A stretch of 41,087 nt of DNA from Chitinophagaceae bacterium (GTDB lineage: Bacteria; Bacteroidota; Bacteroidia; Chitinophagales; Chitinophagaceae): NCBI GenBank assembly GCA_016787125.1, contig JAEUVM010000185.1:1-41087 (forward strand), given 5' to 3'. Made by a program: the position numbers and the translations under genes. This document shows, piece by piece, positions 17,307-24,526 of the stretch (positions are counted from its first letter, which is position 1; every line of letters starts with the position of its first letter). The notes under the pieces were generated by a model, which was not told the origin of the DNA, made no database searches, and saw only the letters and a list, made by a program, of their open reading frames with translations.

Positions 17307-17348
17307 ACACCTGTATCGGCTGTTAATATCCTGCTGAAAAACAGGTGT
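17307..17348. promoter_or_regulatory. Inverted repeat abutting the dnaN promoter
   Basis: ACACCTGT at 17307-17314 and ACAGGTGT at 17341-17348 form a perfect 8-bp inverted repeat with a 26-nt spacer. The right half shares its last base with the TTTG element of the dnaN promoter. It sits in the divergent region between the 440-residue gene and dnaN. It could be an operator; coincidence cannot be excluded. Confidence 0.35.
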
Positions 17349-17377
17349 TTGGTATATGGCAAAAATCAGTAGTTTCG
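17348..17377 (+). promoter_or_regulatory. dnaN promoter (Bacteroidota-type)
   Basis: TTTG at 17348-17351, an 18-bp spacer and TAGTTTCG at 17370-17377 match the TTTG-N(17-23)-TAnnTTTG consensus with one mismatch. The start codon at 17397 follows after a short leader. Confidence 0.55.
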
Positions 17378-17396
17378 CCCCAAACGATTTATCAAG

Positions 17397-18512
17397 ATGA
17401 AGTTCATAGCATCCTCCTCATCGTTACTGAAACAACTGCAGCATATTTCCGGTGTGATCAACGCCAACACGGTATTGCCCATCCTGGAAGATTTTCTTTT
17501 TGAAGTGGAAAAAAACAAGCTGACCGTAGTGGCCACCGACCTTGAAACGGTGATGCGGGTTCAACTGGATATTGAAGCAAAAGACAGCGGAAAAGTGTGT
17601 ATACCTGCCAAGATCCTGCTCGACTCGCTGAAAAACCTGCCCGATCAGCCGCTCACCTTCAATATTGATAAAAATTTCGGCATCGAGATCACCAGCGACA
17701 ACGGTAAGTATAAAGTAATGGGCGAAAACCCCGACAACTTCCCGAAAGAACCCGCCGCTGATGATACCACTTCGTTTACCATGACGGCATCAGCCCTGGT
17801 TACCGCTATCAACAAAACGCTTTTTGCCACCAGCAACGATGATCTGCGCCCGGCCATGACCGGCGTTTTCTTTGAACTGGATAAAAAAGGCCTGCAGTGT
17901 GTGGCCACCGATGCACACAGGCTGGTACGCTATAAAAGAAAAGAAGTGAAATGCCCTAAGGCAGATTCCTTTATCGTACCCCGCAAACCGCTGAACCTGC
18001 TCAAAGCGGCTATCCCATCCACCGAAGATGAGATCACCGTAAGCTACAACAGCAATCATCTTTTTGTTCAGCACGGCACCACACAAATGAGCTGCCGCCT
18101 GATAGATGCCCGTTTCCCGGATTATAAAGTGGTGATACCGGCTGATAATCCTTATAAACTCACTGTTAGCAAAAGCGATTTTCAAAGCGCCCTGCGCCGG
18201 GTAAGTGTTTTCAGTAATAAAAGCACCAACCAGGTGGCGCTGAGCATCAGTGGTAGTGAATTGCAACTGGCGGCACAGGATGTTGACTTCAGCTTTGAAG
18301 GTAATGAGCGGATGAAGTGTCAGTACAACGGCGAAGACCTGATGATCGCTTTTAATGCCAAATTCCTGATAGAAATGCTGAATGCGGCCGAAGGCGATGA
18401 TATTACCATGGAACTTTCCACCCCTACCAAGGCAGGTATTATCAAACCATCTGAACAGGATGAAAACGAAGAACTGCTGATGCTGGTGATGCCGCTGATG
18501 CTGAACCAGTAA
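17397..18512 (+). CDS. dnaN: DNA polymerase III beta subunit (sliding clamp)
   Basis: The 371-residue product has the usual clamp length and three-domain layout: the N-terminal strand-rich MKFIASSSSLLKQLQ, central segments RPAMTGVFFE and VATDAHRLVRYK, and the C-terminal LMLVMPLMLNQ tail that typifies the peptide-binding end. It forms the ring that keeps DNA polymerase on template. As is common in Bacteroidota, dnaN is not next to dnaA or recF here. The start ATG is supported by the upstream promoter. A hairpin terminator lies 25 bp after the stop codon. Confidence 0.97.
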   Translation: MKFIASSSSLLKQLQHISGVINANTVLPILEDFLFEVEKNKLTVVATDLETVMRVQLDIEAKDSGKVCIPAKILLDSLKNLPDQPLTFNIDKNFGIEITSDNGKYKVMGENPDNFPKEPAADDTTSFTMTASALVTAINKTLFATSNDDLRPAMTGVFFELDKKGLQCVATDAHRLVRYKRKEVKCPKADSFIVPRKPLNLLKAAIPSTEDEITVSYNSNHLFVQHGTTQMSCRLIDARFPDYKVVIPADNPYKLTVSKSDFQSALRRVSVFSNKSTNQVALSISGSELQLAAQDVDFSFEGNERMKCQYNGEDLMIAFNAKFLIEMLNAAEGDDITMELSTPTKAGIIKPSEQDENEELLMLVMPLMLNQ

Positions 18513-18527
18513 GCTGTTTTGAAAAAA

Positions 18528-19214
18528 CTATACTGTAATCTCCTCCTTTGCGGGGGAGATTTTTTTTGTCCACCGCCTTGCCTTCCTGAAGATAATATAC
18601 TCTGCCAGCAGCAGGTTTCCCACCCAACCGAGCCAGGCCACCACCCGGTACACATCCATCGGCGGAAAAACAAGGCCTGAATCAATATGGTATGCATTGG
18701 TAATACCGTACTTCCAGGCCCGCAGGGTAAGCGCCGAAAGGGTAAGGGCATAGCTGCGTATCATATAATTACGATGCGCTTTGAAATTTCTTTGCCTGGC
18801 CTTGATAAGCGCCATCGCCGTAAAGAACATCCACAGTACGGCCAGCAATACAAAGGCAATGCGTGACAGGTCGCCTCCATTGGCATAAAAACCCATGATA
18901 AGCCCTGCCGGCCCGGTGATCAGCAGCACATCCGCCACATATATGTAGCCAAGGGTGCGGTGCAGCCGCGGATTGTTCTTCAATAGGCGGCGGGAAAATT
19001 GGGTAAACCCGGCAAACAGCACCCACATGCTGGCATATACATGAATGAAGAAGGCAATACGCCAGTGATCAATATCAATATATTGCTGCTTGATCCTGAG
19101 AAAGCCCACATCTGTGTTATAAGGAATGTATTCGACCGTTATCCGGGCCATCAGCCAGCAAAAAAAAGCCAGCAGCAGTAACAGGCCCCCGTTCAGGATG
19201 TTTGTGCGGGTCAA
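18528..19214 (-). CDS. DUF2306 family membrane protein
   Basis: The 228-residue protein has several hydrophobic helices (about 7-27, 53-72, 90-110, 118-138, 150-168 and 188-208). The pattern is that of DUF2306: an early HVYASMWVLFAGFTQF helix, a HRTLGYIYV motif, and an NFKAHRNYMIRSYA segment with conserved His and Arg. The molecular role of this family is not established. The start is TTG at 19214; no ATG or GTG lies between it and the upstream in-frame stop, and the nearest downstream ATG would trim the first helix. The 3' end overlaps the dnaN terminator. It is divergent from the lipoprotein gene at 19274. Confidence 0.8.
   Translation of the reverse strand: MTRTNILNGGLLLLLAFFCWLMARITVEYIPYNTDVGFLRIKQQYIDIDHWRIAFFIHVYASMWVLFAGFTQFSRRLLKNNPRLHRTLGYIYVADVLLITGPAGLIMGFYANGGDLSRIAFVLLAVLWMFFTAMALIKARQRNFKAHRNYMIRSYALTLSALTLRAWKYGITNAYHIDSGLVFPPMDVYRVVAWLGWVGNLLLAEYIIFRKARRWTKKISPAKEEITV
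18537..18568 (+). terminator. dnaN intrinsic terminator inside the convergent gene
   Basis: AATCTCCTCC (18537-18546) pairs with GGGGGAGATT (18552-18561) with one G-U pair and a 5-nt loop, followed by a run of T. It overlaps the last codons of the minus-strand DUF2306 gene. Confidence 0.7.
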
Positions 19215-19231
19215 AATTTGTATTACATTTA
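19201..19231 (+). promoter_or_regulatory. Promoter of the YARHG lipoprotein gene
   Basis: TTTG (19201-19204), a 19-bp spacer and TACATTTA (19224-19231) fit the Bacteroidota consensus with one mismatch. It partly overlaps the start of the divergent DUF2306 gene. Confidence 0.5.
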
Positions 19232-19273
19232 AAAAAGAAAATTATTCAACACATCAAATTTAAACCTTTCACC

Positions 19274-20032
19274 ATGAAGAAACTGGTTGGCCTGCTACTG
19301 GCCACTGCCCTTTTTATTTCCTGCAACAACAGTAAGAAAGAGGACAATAAAGAACCCAAAGGCGAGGACACTGCGGTGGCAGATCAGAATACACCCGGCA
19401 CCCCTCCGCCTGCTGTAGCCATGCTGGAAAAATTGCTCGGTTCGTTTGTCGGCGCATTTGGCGATAACAAGATCACTCTCCTGATTACCAAGGTGGCTGG
19501 TGATTCTGTACTCGGCCGTTCTATCGTAGGCGGTAACGACAGGCCCTTTGCCGGCACCTTTGTACAATCCGGCGGCGTATATACTTTTACAGCTAAAGAA
19601 CCCGGCGATGACCCTGATGATGGAGTGTTCAGCTTTTCTATCTCCGACAACAAACCCGATACAGTAACGGGCTCCTGGACCCCCAACAACACCAAAAAGC
19701 CCGCTAAGGAATATGTGCTGGGAAAAAAGAAGTTTGAATATGACCCCAACGTGGGCGACTATCCCGAAGCTTCCACCCGCCTGCTCAAAGCAAAAGACGT
19801 GGAGAATTTATTTAAAGAAGACCTGGAGTTTATGCGCAATGAAATATTTGCCCGCCACGGTTATTGCTTTAAGAAAAAACACCTGCGCCAGCAATTTGAA
19901 ATGCAGGATTGGTATGTGCCCAATACAGTGGATATAAAAGGTTTTCTTACAGATATTGAGAAAAAGAATATCGAACTCATCAAACGCTATGAAAAATATG
20001 CAGATGAGTATGGGGATGAGTATGGAAGATAA
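19274..20032 (+). CDS. YARHG-domain lipoprotein
   Basis: The start at ATG 19274 gives MKKLVGLLLATALFISC, a lipoprotein signal peptide with a clear lipobox (acylated Cys17). The ORF extends upstream in frame, but that would bury the signal. After a Lys/Glu/Asp-rich linker the protein has a beta-rich middle region (about 45-150) of the kind seen as an all-beta domain in other Bacteroidota lipoproteins. The C-terminal YARHG domain (about 165-240) contains RNEIFARHGY and DWYVPN. YARHG domains are extracytoplasmic and presumed to bind cell-surface components. A strong hairpin terminator follows at 20043. Confidence 0.9.
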   Translation: MKKLVGLLLATALFISCNNSKKEDNKEPKGEDTAVADQNTPGTPPPAVAMLEKLLGSFVGAFGDNKITLLITKVAGDSVLGRSIVGGNDRPFAGTFVQSGGVYTFTAKEPGDDPDDGVFSFSISDNKPDTVTGSWTPNNTKKPAKEYVLGKKKFEYDPNVGDYPEASTRLLKAKDVENLFKEDLEFMRNEIFARHGYCFKKKHLRQQFEMQDWYVPNTVDIKGFLTDIEKKNIELIKRYEKYADEYGDEYGR

Positions 20033-20042
20033 TTAATAGACA

Positions 20043-20075
20043 AAACGCCCCGGACCGTTTCGGGGCGTTTCTTTT
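20043..20075 (+). terminator. Intrinsic terminator after the YARHG gene
   Basis: A perfect 10-bp stem (AAACGCCCCG with CGGGGCGTTT) and an 8-nt loop are followed by CTTTT. It ends only 12 bp before the next start codon (20088). Confidence 0.9.
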
Positions 20076-20087
20076 AAACAAGGTTGA

Positions 20088-20504
20088 ATGGAATACGTCC
20101 TTATAAATACTTACGAAAATTATATTGAGGCGCATATTGCCCGCGGAAACCTGGAAGAACAGGGGATCAACTGCTGGCTGAAAGATGAAAATACCGTAAC
20201 GATCGATCCCATACTGACCAACGCAATCGGTGGTATTAAGCTAATGGTGGCTAAACCTCACTTTGAAAGGGCTGCAGACATCCTGAATCGCATAAGAAGG
20301 GAACAACAGGCCTCTGTGGCCTGTCCGAAATGCGGCTCTCATAATGTGGAACTTGTCAGTACACCGCGAAAAGCAATGAACTGGTTGATGGCCCTCAGCA
20401 CTTTCTTTTTAAGCGACCGTGCATTAGCAGTAGATAAGGTCAACCACTGCTTTGATTGCGGAACTGAGTTTCCCCAAGAGAACAAAGAACCTCCGGTACA
20501 ATAG
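20088..20504 (+). CDS. DUF2007 protein with C-terminal zinc ribbon
   Basis: The 138-residue protein begins with a DUF2007 ('putative signal-transducing') domain (about 3-66; TYENYIEAHIARGNLEEQGI, followed by NAIGGIKLMV). A ribbon-like segment follows with Cys pairs CPKCGSHN and CFDCGTEF, separated by a hydrophobic stretch. The zinc ribbon indicates metal binding; the role of DUF2007 is unknown. The gene begins right after the terminator at 20043-20075, so its promoter must overlap that hairpin or expression depends on readthrough. It is 48 bp upstream of the desaturase-family gene on the same strand. Confidence 0.8.
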   Translation: MEYVLINTYENYIEAHIARGNLEEQGINCWLKDENTVTIDPILTNAIGGIKLMVAKPHFERAADILNRIRREQQASVACPKCGSHNVELVSTPRKAMNWLMALSTFFLSDRALAVDKVNHCFDCGTEFPQENKEPPVQ

Positions 20505-20552
20505 CTTTCTGCTTTTTCCTTCGTAACTTTTCCGCAGAGTAATAACATCGTT

Positions 20553-21377
20553 ATGTGGGATCAGCTATTACAACATTTTCAAACGCTTGAACAGCGGCCG
20601 CTGGAGCGGATGGCTATCCTGGTGGGCGGCCTCCTCCTTTTCTGGATCATCGAAGGCGCCATACCGCTGCTGCCGATGCATTACCGTAAAAACAAACTCC
20701 GGCATGCCGGCGTCAACTTCTTTTTTACCGTTATCCATCTTATCATTCACACCGGGCTGGCTGTACTGATTGTATTGCTGTCCGACTGGTGCCTGAAGCA
20801 AGGCTTCGGACTTGTATATTGGTTCAATGCCAATGTGATCGTCACCATCCTTATCGGCGTGCTGGCGCTCGATTTCAGCAGCTGGCTCGTACACCTGGTG
20901 ATGCATAAAGTGCCGGTACTCTGGCGTTTCCACCTCATACATCACAGCGATACCAATGTGGATGTAACCACCGGGCTGCGCCACCATCCCGGCGACAGCC
21001 TGCTGCGTGGCATCTTCTTCATCTTCTTCATCTTTATTTCCGGGGCACCCATGTACAGCGTGATGATCTACCAGACACTGGTGGTGATCGCCACGGCCTT
21101 TACACACGCCAATATCAGTCTGCCTAAAAAGCTGGATACCGCCCTCAGCTATATCCTTATTTCACCCAATATGCACAAGGTGCACCATCACTGGAAGCAA
21201 CCTTATACGGATACTAATTATGGCGCCGTGTTTTCCATCTGGGACAGGCTGCTCGGCACTTTTGGAAAACTTGACACCAAAGAAATAAAGTACGGCCTCG
21301 ACCGCTACTATCCTGCCGAAAAAGATGAGGATGTGATCAGCCTGCTGAAACATCCCTTTCAAAAAAGAAATACCTGA
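20553..21377 (+). CDS. Sterol desaturase / fatty acid hydroxylase family membrane protein
   Basis: The 274-residue protein has several transmembrane helices and the eight-His di-iron signature of the family: His114/His118 (HLVMH), His127/His130/His131 (HLIHH), His145 region (RHHPGD) and His208, His211, His212, His213 (MHKVHHH). Such enzymes use a di-iron centre and oxygen to hydroxylate or desaturate lipids; the exact lipid (fatty acyl chain, hopanoid, carotenoid or sphingolipid) is not determined by the sequence. The start at ATG 20553 is 48 bp after the DUF2007 gene. Confidence 0.92.
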   Translation: MWDQLLQHFQTLEQRPLERMAILVGGLLLFWIIEGAIPLLPMHYRKNKLRHAGVNFFFTVIHLIIHTGLAVLIVLLSDWCLKQGFGLVYWFNANVIVTILIGVLALDFSSWLVHLVMHKVPVLWRFHLIHHSDTNVDVTTGLRHHPGDSLLRGIFFIFFIFISGAPMYSVMIYQTLVVIATAFTHANISLPKKLDTALSYILISPNMHKVHHHWKQPYTDTNYGAVFSIWDRLLGTFGKLDTKEIKYGLDRYYPAEKDEDVISLLKHPFQKRNT

Positions 21378-21402
21378 GATTACCCAACCACAAACCAATA
21401 CT

Positions 21403-22182
21403 ATGCGTATCGTATTACTGATTGCTTTATTTACCATCAGCATTTCCGCCACGGCACAACTGATGCATGGCACTTACTATACCGCTGCCCGGTCTGGCCT
21501 CAGCCTGCGGGAAAAGCCGGATGCTTCTTCCAAACTGCTGGAAAAAATTCCATACGGCACCAAACTGACTACGATAGATGAGGAGGGCGACTGGAAAGAG
21601 ATCGTAACAGAAGGAATGACCGGCTTCTGGAAAAAAGTAACCTATAATAAAAAGACCGGCTACGTGGTGGACAGCTACCTGCTGCCGGCGCCACCGCCCA
21701 AACTGGCCACAATAAAGGATATGAAGCAATACCTGGCACAAATATCACAACCGGCCGGCGCCAAGGTGGTTACCAAATCCGGCACGATGGAGCAGATCAC
21801 CGAAGGCGGATGGGAGCTCACCAAGCAACTGTACAAAAACGGCAGCGAGTATCACCAGTTCTTTGCGTATGAGTATAATTCGGATACTTACTTTCTTCCG
21901 GGCTTCAGCATTCAACAGGGTTTTTTACTCTGCCGACTCATTCCTGAATTCAAAGAGGTGTTTGGCGAAAACGAAGAGTTCCCGCTTAAAGACAAAACAT
22001 TTAAGAAAAATGAGCATGAGTACGAGATAAAAGTGATACGGGCGGGCAACAACGATGGTACTGATACCAGCCCTTTCTCCATCGAAAAAATAAAGATCGG
22101 CTTTGAAGACGGCGCCTATTATGAGTTTGAAATGTATATGCAGGAAAACCAGCTCGTCATTATATTCAGCGGCGGAGTATAG
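21403..22182 (+). CDS. Secreted SH3-domain protein
   Basis: The 259-residue product starts with a signal peptide (about 1-19, ending ATAQ). A bacterial SH3 (SH3_3-like) domain follows at about 22-93: AARSGLSLREKPDASSKLLEK, then PYGTKLTTI, GFWKKVTYN and KTGYVVDSYLL. Residues 100-259 form an uncharacterised domain. Bacterial SH3 domains often bind cell-wall peptides or glycans, which suggests an envelope role. It lies 25 bp after the desaturase-family gene and 9 bp before kdsB. Confidence 0.85.
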   Translation: MRIVLLIALFTISISATAQLMHGTYYTAARSGLSLREKPDASSKLLEKIPYGTKLTTIDEEGDWKEIVTEGMTGFWKKVTYNKKTGYVVDSYLLPAPPPKLATIKDMKQYLAQISQPAGAKVVTKSGTMEQITEGGWELTKQLYKNGSEYHQFFAYEYNSDTYFLPGFSIQQGFLLCRLIPEFKEVFGENEEFPLKDKTFKKNEHEYEIKVIRAGNNDGTDTSPFSIEKIKIGFEDGAYYEFEMYMQENQLVIIFSGGV

Positions 22183-22187
22183 ATTTG
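22180..22187 (+). promoter_or_regulatory. Possible -7 element just before kdsB
   Basis: TAGATTTG matches TAnnTTTG exactly, 4 bp before the kdsB start codon. There is no good TTTG element at the expected distance. If used, transcription would start about at the start codon, so the RNA would be nearly leaderless; it could also be chance. Confidence 0.25.
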
Positions 22188-22191
22188 CAGC

Positions 22192-22908
22192 ATGAAGAAA
22201 GCAGCCATAATACCGGCCCGCTATGCAGCCACCCGTTTTCCCGGAAAGCTGATGCAGTTGCTGGGTGATAAAACAGTTATCCGTCATACCTATGATGCCA
22301 CTGTTGCCACAGGGCTGTTTGATGAAGTGGTGGTGGCCACCGACAGCGATATTATTTTCAACGAAATTGTTTCCAACGGTGGTAAGGCCGTCATGAGCCG
22401 GCAACCACACGAAAGCGGCAGCGACCGCATTGCCGAAGCTGCGGCAGATATGGGTATTGATATTATCGTAAACGTTCAAGGCGATACACCCTTTGTAAAA
22501 AAAGAGCCGCTGCAGCAGTTGCTGGCGCAATTCAACGATACTTCCGTGCAGGTGGCTTCCCTGATGCAGGTGCTTACCGACAGGAATGATATCCTTGATC
22601 CCAATTTTGTAAAAGTGACGGTTGATAAAAACATGAACTCGCTTTTCTTCAGCCGCAGCGTTATTCCATACCCGAGAGATAAAGAATACCCCACTACCTA
22701 CTATGAACATATCGGGGTATATGCTTTCCGCAAACAGGCGTTGATGGATTTTACCCGCTGGCCGGTAACGCCACTTGAGGCCGCCGAAAAAATTGAATGC
22801 CTTCGCTATCTTGAAAATGGTATTCCCCTGCGGATGGTGGTGGTGGATTATATGGGCGTGGAAATAGATACACCAGCCGACCTGGAAAAAGCGGCAAAGC
22901 TACTGTAG
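22192..22908 (+). CDS. kdsB: CMP-Kdo (or CMP-8-amino-Kdo) synthetase
   Basis: The 238-residue protein has the usual cytidylyltransferase length and motifs: IPARYAATRFPGK near the N-terminus, VVVATDSD, NVQGD, and the C-terminal LEAAEKIECLRYLENG and EIDTPADLE. It activates Kdo (or an analogue) with CTP for lipid A inner-core assembly in the cytoplasm. Canonical KdsB has NVQGDEP; here the Glu is Thr (NVQGDTPFV). With a kdnB-like gene 1.6 kb downstream, the true substrate may be 8-amino-3,8-dideoxy-Kdo. It is preceded by the SH3 gene with a 9-bp gap. Confidence 0.93.
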   Translation: MKKAAIIPARYAATRFPGKLMQLLGDKTVIRHTYDATVATGLFDEVVVATDSDIIFNEIVSNGGKAVMSRQPHESGSDRIAEAAADMGIDIIVNVQGDTPFVKKEPLQQLLAQFNDTSVQVASLMQVLTDRNDILDPNFVKVTVDKNMNSLFFSRSVIPYPRDKEYPTTYYEHIGVYAFRKQALMDFTRWPVTPLEAAEKIECLRYLENGIPLRMVVVDYMGVEIDTPADLEKAAKLL

Positions 22909-22956
22909 TGCATTAGATTGAAATAACATTTTCCGGAATACGCATAAAACAACAGC

Positions 22957-24447
22957 ATGAGAAAATATCTATTGATCGCCTTCCTGCTGATCTTCCTGAA
23001 CAGCTTTTCCCAAAACGACACCTATTCCGAATTATACCGCCCCCGCTTTCATTTTTCGCCTCCGGCAAACTGGATCAACGATCCCAACGGGCTGGTGTAT
23101 TACAAAGGACAATATCATATGTTTTACCAGCATAACCCGTTTGGTAATGTATGGGGACATATGACCTGGGGGCACGCCGTAAGCAACGACCTTGCACACT
23201 GGAAGCATTTGCCCATCGCCATCCCCGAAGAAAATGGCATCATGATCTTTTCCGGTACCTGTGTGGCCGATATCAACAACACCAGCGGCCTGGGTAAAAA
23301 TGGCCAGGTACCGCTGATCGCTATTTATACCGGGCATATCAGCGGGCCCGTACAATCGCAGGCACAGTATCTCGCATACAGCCTTGATGATGGCATCACC
23401 TGGACGAAATATGCCGGAAACCCCATCCTTGATCTGAAGAAAAAAGATTTCCGTGACCCAAAAGTGTTTTGGTATGAACCCAGAAAGTATTGGGTGATGT
23501 GCCTCATGCTGCCGGAAGAACATATCGTACAGTTTTATTCATCGAAGAACCTGGTTGACTGGAAGCACCTCAGCAACTTTGGCCCCGCCGGCGATACAAG
23601 TGGCGTGTGGGAGTGCCCCGACCTTACACCCGTACCGATAGATGGTAAAGGCGGGAAAAAGAAATGGCTGCTGCAAATGTCTATGAACGCTTCGATGCAA
23701 TACTTCGTTGGTGAGTTCAATGGCGTTTCTTTTACCAGTGAAAATAAAAGCAGTGCAATTGCTCGTCCCGATTATGGTCCTGATTATTATGCCGCCATAG
23801 CCTGGGGCCAGTTGCCCAATCAGCACCAGCCCGCGGCCATTGGCTGGATCAACAATTGGTACTATGCCAATGATATTCCCACCACGCCGTGGAAAGGCGC
23901 CATGTCACTGCCCCGTACGTTGAGTGTAAAAAAGAAAGCGGATGAATGGGTGTTACAGCAACAACCCTATTTGTCAGGAGGACTTGAAAGAAAGATGATC
24001 TACAAAGACTTCAAGATTGGTTTCAGCGAGGTGATGCGTCTGCCTGTTACCACGCAGCAATGTGAAATAGATGTTTCTCTTACACCTGTTGAAAACGGAC
24101 AGACCGGTATCCGCATCGCTGCCGGCAATGGAAAACATTTGGAAATAGGTTATGACGATAAGAATCAGGTGCTCTACCTCGACCGGAGTAAAACAGCCAA
24201 CCAGGCTTTCAATAAAGAGTTTGAAAAAAGAAGCCGGTTTGAAATACCCTATCAGCCAAAAGGCCGCCTGCGCCTGAGGATATTTTTTGATCACAGTATT
24301 GCCGAAGTATTTGTCAATGATGGTGAGCGGGTCTTTACCGCCCAGCTTTTCCCGGATGAAACCGATAATGGAATTGAGCTTTTCAATACCGGCGGTCCCG
24401 GATCTGTCGGCTATTGTTTTGTGTATGATATCAAAACCATCTGGTAA
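22957..24447 (+). CDS. Glycoside hydrolase family 32 (fructan hydrolase)
   Basis: The 496-residue protein has a signal peptide (about 1-19, ending NSFS). GH32 hallmarks are present: WINDPNG with the catalytic nucleophile Asp42, FRDP (Asp167) and WECPDL (acid/base Glu219). A C-terminal beta-sandwich (about 340-490) follows. It hydrolyses fructans such as levan or inulin, or sucrose, outside the cytoplasm; which one cannot be told. There is no SusC/SusD pair nearby, so it may act alone. It sits between kdsB and the kdnB-like gene on the same strand, a functional mismatch with its neighbours. Confidence 0.95.
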   Translation: MRKYLLIAFLLIFLNSFSQNDTYSELYRPRFHFSPPANWINDPNGLVYYKGQYHMFYQHNPFGNVWGHMTWGHAVSNDLAHWKHLPIAIPEENGIMIFSGTCVADINNTSGLGKNGQVPLIAIYTGHISGPVQSQAQYLAYSLDDGITWTKYAGNPILDLKKKDFRDPKVFWYEPRKYWVMCLMLPEEHIVQFYSSKNLVDWKHLSNFGPAGDTSGVWECPDLTPVPIDGKGGKKKWLLQMSMNASMQYFVGEFNGVSFTSENKSSAIARPDYGPDYYAAIAWGQLPNQHQPAAIGWINNWYYANDIPTTPWKGAMSLPRTLSVKKKADEWVLQQQPYLSGGLERKMIYKDFKIGFSEVMRLPVTTQQCEIDVSLTPVENGQTGIRIAAGNGKHLEIGYDDKNQVLYLDRSKTANQAFNKEFEKRSRFEIPYQPKGRLRLRIFFDHSIAEVFVNDGERVFTAQLFPDETDNGIELFNTGGPGSVGYCFVYDIKTIW

Positions 24448-24467
24448 GCGCTTTATTTAATAACGCT

Positions 24468-24502
24468 TTTGTGTGCTGTCACCTGCCGGTGAAATATCTT
24501 TG
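24468..24502 (+). promoter_or_regulatory. Promoter of the kdnB-like gene
   Basis: TTTG (24468-24471) and a perfect TATCTTTG (24495-24502) are 23 bp apart, within the known spacing range. It lies in the gap between the GH32 gene and the ATG at 24527, so the kdnB-like gene has its own promoter. Confidence 0.6.
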
Positions 24503-24526
24503 CACTTTCCCGGTAAAAGAACAAAT

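Noticed and set aside
20505..20552. Separate promoter for the sterol desaturase-family gene
   Set aside because: TAACTTTT resembles a -7 element but no TTTG is at the right distance; support is too weak.
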